Made by a program: the position numbers and the translations under genes
Notes under the pieces: generated by a model
Told to the model about the DNA's origin: nothing
The model's input: only the letters and a program-made list of their open reading frames with translations
Database searches by the model: none
Part shown: one piece after another, positions 43,395-51,212 of the stretch
How positions within the stretch are numbered: position 1 is the stretch's first letter
Layout: every line of letters starts with the position of its first letter
DNA from: CALBPI01 sp038531945
GTDB taxonomy: Bacteria > Pseudomonadota > Gammaproteobacteria > Steroidobacterales > Woeseiaceae
Reading direction: 5' to 3'
Assembly (NCBI GenBank): GCA_038531945.1
Contig: JBCBBH010000003.1
Location: 806,001-870,000 of the forward strand
DNA: 64,000 bases

Positions 43395-44066
43395 ATGTTT
43401 ACAGGAATCATTCTCGCAACAGGACAGGTCGCCTCGGTAACGCCGAGCGGCGGAGATGTCGTGATTCGGATCGATTGTCCAACGCTCAAGCCCGAACAAT
43501 TCGCAGAAGGCGAGAGTATCGCTGTGTCGGGTGTGTGTCTGACCGCACTCGATATCGACGCCAGCGGCTTCTCCGCGGACGTGTCGCGCGAAACGCTCGA
43601 TGTCACCACTTTGGGAGACTGGCGGGCGGGGTCACGCGTGAATCTTGAGCCGTCACTGGCCATAGGCGATCGGTTGGGCGGTCACCTGGTAACCGGCCAC
43701 ACCGATGGTGTGGCGACCCTCGCGTCTCGCAGCGACGACGCACGCTCGATTCGACTGCGGTTTACCGCGCCGGAGACCCTGCTTCCGTTTATCGCGAAGA
43801 AGGGCTCAGTCGCCGTAGCGGGTGTCAGTTTGACCGTGAACGAGACGGATCAAACGGGTTTCGAGGTCAACATTATCCCGCACACTGCCAATGAGACAAC
43901 ACTCGGTGATCTTAAAATTGGTGACCGGGTCAATATTGAAGTCGACCTGATCGCGCGCTACGCGCAAAGGTTGATGGGATTTGCACCGGATGCCGGCCTC
44001 ACTGAGGCCTATCTGGTCGAGAGTGGTTTTTCGCGGTCCACGCGCCGCCAGGGAGAAAAGGGATGA
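43395..44066 (+). CDS. ribE: riboflavin synthase
   Basis: 223 residues. Two lumazine-binding repeats: MFTGIILATGQVASVT ... GVCLTALDID and GHLVTGHTDGVATL ... GVSLTVNETD. Dismutates two 6,7-dimethyl-8-ribityllumazine molecules to riboflavin. Starts 1 nt after ribD; overlaps ribBA by 4 nt (ATGA). Some naming schemes call it ribC. Confidence 0.96.
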   Translation: MFTGIILATGQVASVTPSGGDVVIRIDCPTLKPEQFAEGESIAVSGVCLTALDIDASGFSADVSRETLDVTTLGDWRAGSRVNLEPSLAIGDRLGGHLVTGHTDGVATLASRSDDARSIRLRFTAPETLLPFIAKKGSVAVAGVSLTVNETDQTGFEVNIIPHTANETTLGDLKIGDRVNIEVDLIARYAQRLMGFAPDAGLTEAYLVESGFSRSTRRQGEKG

Positions 44067-45205
44067 GTCTTAGGCCCGTCGAAGATTCGAAGCATAATTT
44101 CGCGCCGATCGATGACATCCTCGACGCGCTGCGTGCGGGACAGATGGTCATCATGGTCGACGACGAAGACCGCGAGAATGAGGGCGACCTCATCATGCTC
44201 GCGAGCAAAGTCACTCCGGAAGCCATTAACTACATGGCTCGTTACGGTCGCGGTCTGATCTGTCTGACGCTGACACAGCAGCGATGCGAACGGCTACGGC
44301 TGCCGCTCATGGTGAGCGCAACCCACGCGCAGCACAGCACGAATTTCACGGTGTCTATCGAAGCCGCCGAGGGCATCACAACAGGCATTTCGGCGCATGA
44401 TCGGGCGCGCACGATTCAGGCGGCAGTCGATGCGAATGCACGACCCGGTGATCTCGTGCAGCCCGGGCACATATTTCCGGTCATGGCGCAGCCGGGTGGT
44501 GTGCTGGTTCGGGCGGGCCATACCGAAGCGGGTTGTGATCTAGCTCGGTTGGCGGGTGAATCCGAACCGGCGGCCGTCATCGTCGAGGTGTTGAACGAAG
44601 ACGGCAGCATGGCGCGGCGTCCGGATCTTGAGACCTTCGCCAACCAGCACGGTCTGCTCATGGGTACAATTGCCGATCTCATTCGGTACCGACTCGAAAA
44701 AGAAGTGGCCGTAGAGCGAATCTACACGGTGCCGATCGAGACCCGCGAAGGCGAGTTCGATTTGCACGCCTATGAAGATCACGTTAACCGGAACGTCCAC
44801 CTCGCCTTGGTGCATGGTGATATCAAAGCAGCGGACGCACCTTTGGTGCGCGTACACGTAACCGATACGCTGGGCGATATTGTCGGGGTCAACGATCGAC
44901 GGCTCGGCTGGCCGATTCGCGATGCGATGGCGAGAGTCGTTGAGGCCGGTGCGGGTGTCGTTGTGGTTCTGAGATACCCCGAGGGACCACGTGAGCTGGT
45001 CGAGGGGTTGCGAATGCTGACCGAAAAGACGCGGCCCGCGCTCGAGGATATCGAGCCGGCAAATGAGTTACGCCAGTATGGTGTTGGTGCCCAAATACTG
45101 AGAGATATCGGTGTTCGTCGCATGCGGGTGTTGTCGGCGCCCGTGCAAATGCATGCGATTTCCGGGTTTGGTCTTGAGATCATTGAATACATAGATGCCG
45201 GTTAA
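44063..45205 (+). CDS. ribBA: RibBA with degenerate GTP cyclohydrolase II half (RibBX type)
   Basis: 380 residues. The N-terminal half (about 1-212) is a normal 3,4-dihydroxy-2-butanone-4-phosphate synthase: VDDEDRENEGDLIM, STNFTVSIEA and RAGHTEAGCDLARLAG. The C-terminal half keeps the fold of GTP cyclohydrolase II, but the zinc motif C-x2-GD-x8-C-x-C is gone: where it should be it reads RVHVTDTLGDIVGVNDRRLG with no cysteine. Also the usual DLRxYGxGAQIL helix is retained as LRQYGVGAQILRDIG. The second activity is therefore probably lost, and a separate ribA is expected elsewhere. Such RibBX proteins are known in other bacteria. Confidence 0.95.
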   Translation: MSLRPVEDSKHNFAPIDDILDALRAGQMVIMVDDEDRENEGDLIMLASKVTPEAINYMARYGRGLICLTLTQQRCERLRLPLMVSATHAQHSTNFTVSIEAAEGITTGISAHDRARTIQAAVDANARPGDLVQPGHIFPVMAQPGGVLVRAGHTEAGCDLARLAGESEPAAVIVEVLNEDGSMARRPDLETFANQHGLLMGTIADLIRYRLEKEVAVERIYTVPIETREGEFDLHAYEDHVNRNVHLALVHGDIKAADAPLVRVHVTDTLGDIVGVNDRRLGWPIRDAMARVVEAGAGVVVVLRYPEGPRELVEGLRMLTEKTRPALEDIEPANELRQYGVGAQILRDIGVRRMRVLSAPVQMHAISGFGLEIIEYIDAG

Positions 45206-45231
45206 CTCGTCGAGGCGTCAGGAGAATCCTA

Positions 45232-45696
45232 GTGACAGTATTTGAAGGCAACCTCGTTGTGCGTGATGCGCGTTTTGCGATCGTCGCATCCCGATTCAAT
45301 GATTTCATTGTGTCCAGACTGTTGGACGGCGCGAAGGATGCGCTGGTTCGTTGTGGCGCGGATGAGGCAGCGATCGATGTCGCGTGGGTGCCAGGAGCCT
45401 GGGAGCTCCCGTTGGCTGCTGACAAGCTTGCCGCGAGGCGGCGCTACGATGCGATTATTGCGCTGGGTGCGGTCATCCGCGGTGCGACAGCGCACTTTGA
45501 ATATGTCTCTGGCGGGGTTGCAAAAGGTCTGGCAAGCGCCGGCGAACGCGCGGGTTTGCCGGTGGTGTTTGGTGTCCTGACGGTAGACAGCATTGAACAG
45601 GCGATTGAACGTGCCGGCAGCAAGGCCGGCAACAAGGGCGCGGAGGCGGCGATGACCGCCATTGAAATGGTTAACCTGTTGCGGTCGATCGACTAA
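45232..45696 (+). CDS. ribH: 6,7-dimethyl-8-ribityllumazine synthase
   Basis: 154 residues starting with GTG 45232. Motifs: ARFAIVASRFNDFIV, VAWVPGAWELPLAA, ALGAVIRGATAHFEYV (RGxTxHFE) and PVVFGVLTVDSIEQAIERAG. Condenses the butanone phosphate from RibBA with the RibD product; forms icosahedral or pentameric assemblies. nusB follows after 3 nt. Confidence 0.96.
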   Translation: MTVFEGNLVVRDARFAIVASRFNDFIVSRLLDGAKDALVRCGADEAAIDVAWVPGAWELPLAADKLAARRRYDAIIALGAVIRGATAHFEYVSGGVAKGLASAGERAGLPVVFGVLTVDSIEQAIERAGSKAGNKGAEAAMTAIEMVNLLRSID

Positions 45697-45699
45697 GCG

Positions 45700-46149
45700 A
45701 TGACGTCTCAACCCAAATCCAATCGCGCTCGAAGCTTTGCCCGATCGCTCGCAATGCAGGCGCAGTACCAGCAGCAGCTCGATGATACTTCGCGGGCTCA
45801 GCTGCTGGCGCAGTTCTCTGAACGACGAGAATACGAGCGAGTTGACGCCGAATATTTCGAGATGCTGGTGAATGAATCCATGCGTCTTCTGCCGGAGTTG
45901 CAGGAAGACATCACCGAATTCGCGGACCGTGATATCGAGCAGTTGGGTTTGGTCGAGATCGCCGTCCTGCGTATCGCGTTGACGGAAATGCGATCGCGGA
46001 TCGATGTGCCATTCCGGGTCGTGATCAATGAAGCGGTTGATCTGACGCACAGGTTCGGTGCTGAGTCGGCGCACAAATATGTCAATGCGGTGCTCGACCG
46101 CGCCGCGCAGAAACATCGAGCGGTTGAAGCGCGCGCAGCGCGATCCTGA
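45700..46149 (+). CDS. nusB: transcription antitermination factor NusB
   Basis: 149 residues, all helical. ARSFARSLAMQAQYQQQ, LEDITEFADRDIEQLGLVEIAVLRIA-like helices with IRIA(LTE)M, and GAESAHKYVNAVLDRAA, the conserved C-terminus. Binds boxA RNA with S10 in rRNA antitermination. Its place after ribH is conserved in gammaproteobacteria. Confidence 0.94.
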   Translation: MTSQPKSNRARSFARSLAMQAQYQQQLDDTSRAQLLAQFSERREYERVDAEYFEMLVNESMRLLPELQEDITEFADRDIEQLGLVEIAVLRIALTEMRSRIDVPFRVVINEAVDLTHRFGAESAHKYVNAVLDRAAQKHRAVEARAARS

Positions 46150-46169
46150 TTACCCGGCGGTCGACAATC

Positions 46170-47078
46170 TTGAGTGAGTTCGACCTCATCAGCCGCTACT
46201 TTTCCGGTTTCGATCGCGACGCGCTGGTAGGCGTCGGCGATGATGCTGCAGTGGTCAAACCAGGCCCAGACAAGCGTCTGGTGGTCGCCACCGATACGTT
46301 GATTGAAGGTGTGCATTTTCCTGCAGATACACCTGCAGACTCCGTGGGGTTTCGGGCGTTAGCCGTCAACCTCAGCGATCTGGCCGCAATGGGTGCAACG
46401 CCACGATGGTTCACGTTGGCTTTGACGCTTCCCGAAGAGAACACAATCTGGCTGGAGGGCTTCTCGCAGGCTCTGATCCGGCTTGCGGATCGCTTCGGTA
46501 TCGGATTGATCGGTGGTGATACCACGCGCGGTCAGTTGTCGATCACGATCACGGCAATCGGGGAGGCCGACCAGGTGCTGACTCGGTCGGGTGCGAAGCC
46601 CGGCGATAAATTATGGATCGGCGGTTACCCCGGTGAAGCGGCAGGTGGGTTGACATGCTGGGCAAGGCGGCACGAATCCAGCGCGGAGATCCAGAGGCTG
46701 GTCGAGCGGTTTCTGTACCCCGAGCCTCAGGTTTCTCTCGGGTATGATCTGAACCGGCGAGCGAACGCAGCGATTGACGTGTCGGATGGTCTCGTCGCCG
46801 ATCTCGCCCATCTTTGTAGCGCAAGTCAGTGCGGTGCTGAAGTGGATCTCGATCATTTGCCGCTATCCGATGCGCTGCTGTCGGTGGTCGGTGGTGAGGG
46901 CGCCCAGTCTTTGGCGCTTTCCGGTGGAGATGATTATCTGCTTCTGTTCACCGCAAGACCGTCGGAGTCGTTCGAGTCGTGTTTTGTTATCGGCAAGATG
47001 ACCGAAGCGCCGGAGATCGAGTTGCGGCAGGGTGGTGATGTGGTCACCTGGGACAAAGGCGGGTATCGACATTTCTGA
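46170..47078 (+). CDS. thiL: thiamine-monophosphate kinase
   Basis: 302 residues from a TTG start (46170, MSEFDLISRYF), the only fitting start near the family N-terminus. GVGDDAAVVKPG, VATDTLIEGVHF, DLAAMGATPRWFTLAL and IGGDTTRG are ThiL/PurM-family ATP- and Mg-binding motifs. Converts thiamine phosphate to the diphosphate cofactor. The 3' end overlaps pgpA. Confidence 0.95.
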   Translation: MSEFDLISRYFSGFDRDALVGVGDDAAVVKPGPDKRLVVATDTLIEGVHFPADTPADSVGFRALAVNLSDLAAMGATPRWFTLALTLPEENTIWLEGFSQALIRLADRFGIGLIGGDTTRGQLSITITAIGEADQVLTRSGAKPGDKLWIGGYPGEAAGGLTCWARRHESSAEIQRLVERFLYPEPQVSLGYDLNRRANAAIDVSDGLVADLAHLCSASQCGAEVDLDHLPLSDALLSVVGGEGAQSLALSGGDDYLLLFTARPSESFESCFVIGKMTEAPEIELRQGGDVVTWDKGGYRHF

Positions 47079-47571
47079 TTCCAAAAAACATATTGCGCCA
47101 CCGGCGAAGGTCGTTTTCGGAGATCCCGTTCACTTTCTTGCGTTCGGCGCAGGAGCAGGGTTATCGCCGAAAGCGCCCGGTACCGTCGGGAGCATTTGGG
47201 GTGTCGCACTCGCAGTCGCGACGGCTGGATGGGGGTGGCAATGGGAATTGTTGCTGGCTATTGCGATCGGTGTCGCGGGCGTGTGGATTTGCGGCGTCAG
47301 TGCCAAACGTCTGGGTGTCCACGACCATGGCGGGATTGTCTGGGATGAGATCGTCGGTGCGTACCTGATTTTCCTGCCTTTGCCTCGAACCTGGCCATGG
47401 CTGGTCGCCGGATTCGTGGTTTTTCGGATTTTGGATATTGTTAAGCCATGGCCGATAAGAGAACTGGATCACAGACTCCATGGGGGTCTCGGAATTATGC
47501 TCGATGACGTTGTTGCCGCCCTGATTGGTGCGGTTTTTTTAGCAATGATTTCAGGGTGGTTAGCGCCCTGA
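47038..47571 (+). CDS. pgpA: phosphatidylglycerophosphatase A
   Basis: 177 residues from ATG 47038 (GTGs at 47032/47035 are alternatives). Motifs GAGAGLSPKAPGTVGS, VWDEIVGAYL and LDIVKPWPIRELDHRLHGGLGIMLDDVVAAL match PgpA. Four membrane segments. Dephosphorylates PGP to phosphatidylglycerol. It starts within thiL (41-nt overlap), which usually marks translational coupling. Confidence 0.94.
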   Translation: MWSPGTKAGIDISDSKKHIAPPAKVVFGDPVHFLAFGAGAGLSPKAPGTVGSIWGVALAVATAGWGWQWELLLAIAIGVAGVWICGVSAKRLGVHDHGGIVWDEIVGAYLIFLPLPRTWPWLVAGFVVFRILDIVKPWPIRELDHRLHGGLGIMLDDVVAALIGAVFLAMISGWLAP

Positions 47572-47583
47572 GCTGAGGCGCAA

Positions 47584-48891
47584 ATGGCAACCACTGCAGC
47601 CAATTCCATTCGGGATAATGAAATCCCGGAAAAGTTCGGCAAATACGTCATCGTCAATGAGGTCGGCAAAGGTAGCACCGGCACGGTCTACCTGTCGCAC
47701 GACCCCTACTACCGTCGTGATGTAGCGATCAAGGTTTATAACGTCGGTTCGGAAGATGGCGAGGCCGAGCGCGCGCGTGTGACGCGCAAGATGTTCTTCA
47801 ATGAAGCGCACATGGTCGGCATGCTCCAGCACCCGAATATACTGCCGATCTACGATGCGGGCGAGGAGAACGGCAAATACTACGTGGTCACGGAACATAT
47901 CCACGGTGCCCGCACACTCGCGTCATACTGCAAGCCCGGGCGCCTGTTGCCGGTCGATGATGTCATCGAGATCATCTATAAAACTGCCAAGGCATTGCAC
48001 TACGCTCACGGGCGAGGTGTCATTCACCGCGACATCAAGCCCAGCAACATCATGCTGACGATGGACAACGATGTTCGTGTCATCGACTTCGGCATCGCGA
48101 TCATCAAAGACGCGGACGTCTCGCGAATCGAGGGAATTGCAGGCTCCCCGAGCTACATGTCGCCAGAACAGGTGCAAAGCGAAGAGCTGAGTAACCGCTC
48201 GGATCTGTACTCACTGGGTGCGGTGATGTATGAGCTCCTGACGGGTTTCCGACCGTTCCGCGCAGGCAATCTCTCGAAGCTGCTTCACCAGATCGTATTT
48301 GCAACGCCACCGCCGATTCATCGCTATCGCGAAGATATTCCTGATGAGCTCGAAAACATCGCGGCGGTGCTACTGCAGAAAGCTCCGGAGAAACGTTATG
48401 CCAACGGTCTGGCGCTGGCTGCGGAGTTAACGCACGTCTATCAGGCGCTGCGTGCAAAAGCCGATCAGTTCGACAATCAGGAGCATTTTGATCTCCTGCG
48501 CCGTCTCAGTTTCTTCCACGACTTCTCTCACGCGGAGATCTGGGAGGTCCTGCGCGCGGGTGAAATCAGCGAGTACGAAGCGGGTGACGAGATTGTTCGC
48601 GAAGGCGAAATCGACGATCGCTTCTACATCATTGTCACCGGTGACGCCGAGGTCGTTGCCAGCGGCAAAGCTGTGGGTGAGCTTGGTCGCGGCGATTGTT
48701 TCGGGGAGTCGAGTTACCTCGCGGAAGCGAAGCGAAATGCATCGATTCGGGCCAAGACGCCTGTCAATCTGCTGCGCGTCAGCGCAACCCTGATGGAGCA
48801 AGTGTCATCGAGCTGTCAGCTAAGGTTCAATAAAGTCTTCTTGCGCTCGTTGATTGAACGGCTGCAACGGGCGGGTGGGCCGCGAACCTGA
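47584..48891 (+). CDS. Ser/Thr protein kinase with C-terminal cyclic nucleotide-binding domain
   Basis: 435 residues. Hanks-type kinase (about 19-285): GKGSTGTVYLS, K50 in VAIKVYN, HRDIKPSN with catalytic D150, DFG (168-170), GSPSYMSPEQ and DLYSLGAVMYELLTG. A cNMP-binding-like domain follows (about 305-430: FSHAEIWEVLRAGEISEYEAGDE, VTGDAEVV, GRGDCFGESSYL with the phosphate-binding-cassette-like FGE). There is no membrane segment, unlike PknB. Kinase activity may be gated by cAMP or c-di-GMP, or the domain may serve as a scaffold. It sits 12 nt after pgpA. A TagH-like FHA protein lies about 14 kb away. Confidence 0.9.
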   Translation: MATTAANSIRDNEIPEKFGKYVIVNEVGKGSTGTVYLSHDPYYRRDVAIKVYNVGSEDGEAERARVTRKMFFNEAHMVGMLQHPNILPIYDAGEENGKYYVVTEHIHGARTLASYCKPGRLLPVDDVIEIIYKTAKALHYAHGRGVIHRDIKPSNIMLTMDNDVRVIDFGIAIIKDADVSRIEGIAGSPSYMSPEQVQSEELSNRSDLYSLGAVMYELLTGFRPFRAGNLSKLLHQIVFATPPPIHRYREDIPDELENIAAVLLQKAPEKRYANGLALAAELTHVYQALRAKADQFDNQEHFDLLRRLSFFHDFSHAEIWEVLRAGEISEYEAGDEIVREGEIDDRFYIIVTGDAEVVASGKAVGELGRGDCFGESSYLAEAKRNASIRAKTPVNLLRVSATLMEQVSSSCQLRFNKVFLRSLIERLQRAGGPRT

Positions 48892-48899
48892 GCTGAGGA

Positions 48900-49133
48900 T
48901 CAGTCTTCCTCGGGTTCGAATGGCAACGGGTCGTCGTCCAGGCCTGCATCTGCCAACAACGTTTCCACTTTTTGTTCGGCCACTGACAGTGCGCTCTGAC
49001 AATCGCGAGTCAGTTTGACGCCGCGTTCGAACCGTTTCATGGCATCGTCGAGGCTCAACTCTCCCGCCTCCAGTTCGCCGACAATCCCCTCAAGCTCTGT
49101 CAAAGCCTCTTCCAGGTTCAACTTTTTCGCCAA
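48900..49133 (-). CDS. xseB: exodeoxyribonuclease VII small subunit
   Basis: 77 residues from a TTG start at 49133 (AKKLNLEEALTELEGIVGELE). The frame is open to 49169, but those codons do not match the family. The coiled-coil pattern LEAGELSLDDAMKRFERGVKLTRDC is typical of XseB. Convergent with the kinase gene. In many gammaproteobacteria xseB precedes ispA and dxs; neither is present here, so the gene stands alone. Confidence 0.92.
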   Translation of the reverse strand: MAKKLNLEEALTELEGIVGELEAGELSLDDAMKRFERGVKLTRDCQSALSVAEQKVETLLADAGLDDDPLPFEPEED

Positions 49134-49314
49134 GACACTCTCCCATTCGAAGGCTCGAAGTCTAACCAATCGATAACGTGTCGCACAGTACAGCGTGAAT
49201 CGATCCCGAAAAATTCCATGGCGAAGAGCGGCCCGAAGTCGTTAAACTTCGAGTCGGATCAGACGGCCCCGAAAGTTCACGCGGGGTTATGCATGGCACA
49301 CCCCGGGATAGTGA

Positions 49315-51201
49315 ATGAGCAAGAGCTACAACGCGGCGGATATTGAGGTACTTAGCGGGTTGGAGCCGGTGCGCCGGCGCCCCGGAATGTATACCGATAC
49401 TGCGCGACCCAATCATCTGGCGCACGAGGTGATCGACAACAGTGTCGATGAGGCGCTCGGTGGTCATTGCGACAAAATCGACGTGCTGCTGCGCAAAGAC
49501 GGGTCGCTTGAGGTTTCTGATAACGGTCGCGGGATGCCAGTGGATTTGCATCCAAAAGAAAAGATCCCGGGGGTGGAACTGATCCTGACCCGGTTGCACG
49601 CGGGTGGAAAATTCTCAAACGACAATTACCAGTTTTCAGGTGGGTTACACGGTGTCGGCGTATCGGTTGTCAATGCCTTGTCGGAGCAGCTTGAGGTCTG
49701 GATCAAGCGTGGCGGCCAGAAGCATTACATCGAGTTTGCCGGCGGCAAACGACGCAAGGCACTCAAAGTCGTGGACAAGGTGGGCAAGGCGAACACCGGC
49801 ACGACCGTGCGATTTATGCCCGATGCGCAGTACTTCGACTCGGCCAAGTTTTCTGTGTCGCGCCTGCGGCACACGCTGCGAGCGAAGGCGGTCTTGTGTC
49901 CTGGGTTGCGCGTGGCGTTCAAGGAAGAAAAGAGTGGCGACGAAACCGTTTGGCACTATGCGGGCGGGTTAGAGGAGTACTTGCTCGAAGCGGTCGGTGA
50001 TGGTGATGTGCTGCCCCAGGAAACATTCAGCGGTTCAGTGCAGGAGTCGAATGCGGCGTTGGATTGGTCTGTAGCCTGGCTGCCGGATGATCGCCCGCTG
50101 GTCGGCGAGAGTTACGTCAATCTGATTCCAACGGCGCAAGGTGGCACCCACGTCAACGGTCTGAGGACCGGTCTCACAGAGGCGATCCGCGAGTTTTGCG
50201 AATTCCGAAACATATTGCCACGTGGTGTGAAACTGGCGCCGGACGATGTCTGGGACCGCGTGAGCTATGTTGTCTCTGCGAAGCTTGAGGACCCTCAGTT
50301 TTCCGGCCAGACCAAAGAGCGCTTGTCGACTCGCGAGGCCGCCGGTTTTGTAACTGGCATCGTCAAGGATGCATTTGCGCTGTGGTTAAACCAACACCCG
50401 GATGCCGGTGAGCAGATCGCGCAGATCGCAATCGCGAAAGCACAACAACGCCTGAAAGCGGCAAAAAAAGTCGTGCGCAAGAAGGTGGTCGGTGGTCCGG
50501 CATTGCCCGGTAAACTCGCCGATTGCGCTGCGCAGGAACCCGAACGGAGCGAGTTGTTTTTGGTCGAAGGCGATTCGGCGGGAGGATCCGCAAAACAAGC
50601 TCGCGATCGCGAGACTCAAGCGATCATGCCCCTGCGTGGCAAGATCTTGAACACCTGGGAAGTGGAGACTGGTCAGATTCTGGCCTCACAGGAAGTGCAC
50701 GACATTAGTGTTGCACTCGGTGTTGATCCTGGTGCCGCGGACACCAGCAATCTGCGCTACCACAAAGTCTGCATACTCGCCGACGCAGACTCCGACGGTG
50801 CGCATATCGCGACGTTACTGTGCGCTTTGTTTTTGCGTCACTTCCGTCCTTTGGTGGCGGCCGGGCATATTTATGTTGCGATGCCGCCGTTGTATCGGAT
50901 CGATGTCGCGAAAGAGGTCTACTACGCGCTGGACGAGGCAGAGCGCCAGTCGACGATCGACAGTTTGCCAGCCGACAAACGGCGCGCGAAAGTGACGGTT
51001 ACCCGATTCAAAGGACTGGGTGAAATGAGTCCCGCACAATTGCGCGAAACCACAATGAATCCCGACACTCGACGTCTGGTTCAGCTCACGATTGAGGCAG
51101 ATGCGGATACGGACAGCACGCTCGATATGTTGCTCAGCAAGAAGCGTGCGTCGGACCGTCGGACGTGGCTGGAGTCGAGCGGCAATCTCGCGGATGTTTA
51201 A
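49315..51201 (+). CDS. parE: DNA topoisomerase IV subunit B
   Basis: 628 residues. GHKL ATPase motifs: EVIDNSVDEALGGHC, SDNGRGMPVDLHP and GGLHGVGVSVVNALS. TOPRIM: LVEGDSAGGSAKQARDR, with the C-terminal RFKGLGEM. Decatenates chromosomes together with ParC, encoded 11 nt downstream. Confidence 0.97.
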   Translation: MSKSYNAADIEVLSGLEPVRRRPGMYTDTARPNHLAHEVIDNSVDEALGGHCDKIDVLLRKDGSLEVSDNGRGMPVDLHPKEKIPGVELILTRLHAGGKFSNDNYQFSGGLHGVGVSVVNALSEQLEVWIKRGGQKHYIEFAGGKRRKALKVVDKVGKANTGTTVRFMPDAQYFDSAKFSVSRLRHTLRAKAVLCPGLRVAFKEEKSGDETVWHYAGGLEEYLLEAVGDGDVLPQETFSGSVQESNAALDWSVAWLPDDRPLVGESYVNLIPTAQGGTHVNGLRTGLTEAIREFCEFRNILPRGVKLAPDDVWDRVSYVVSAKLEDPQFSGQTKERLSTREAAGFVTGIVKDAFALWLNQHPDAGEQIAQIAIAKAQQRLKAAKKVVRKKVVGGPALPGKLADCAAQEPERSELFLVEGDSAGGSAKQARDRETQAIMPLRGKILNTWEVETGQILASQEVHDISVALGVDPGAADTSNLRYHKVCILADADSDGAHIATLLCALFLRHFRPLVAAGHIYVAMPPLYRIDVAKEVYYALDEAERQSTIDSLPADKRRAKVTVTRFKGLGEMSPAQLRETTMNPDTRRLVQLTIEADADTDSTLDMLLSKKRASDRRTWLESSGNLADV

Positions 51202-51212
51202 CGAGAGAATCC

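Noticed and set aside
48905..48930. tRNA-like GGTTCGAAT sequence
   Set aside because: Lies in the xseB coding sequence, without acceptor or anticodon stems.
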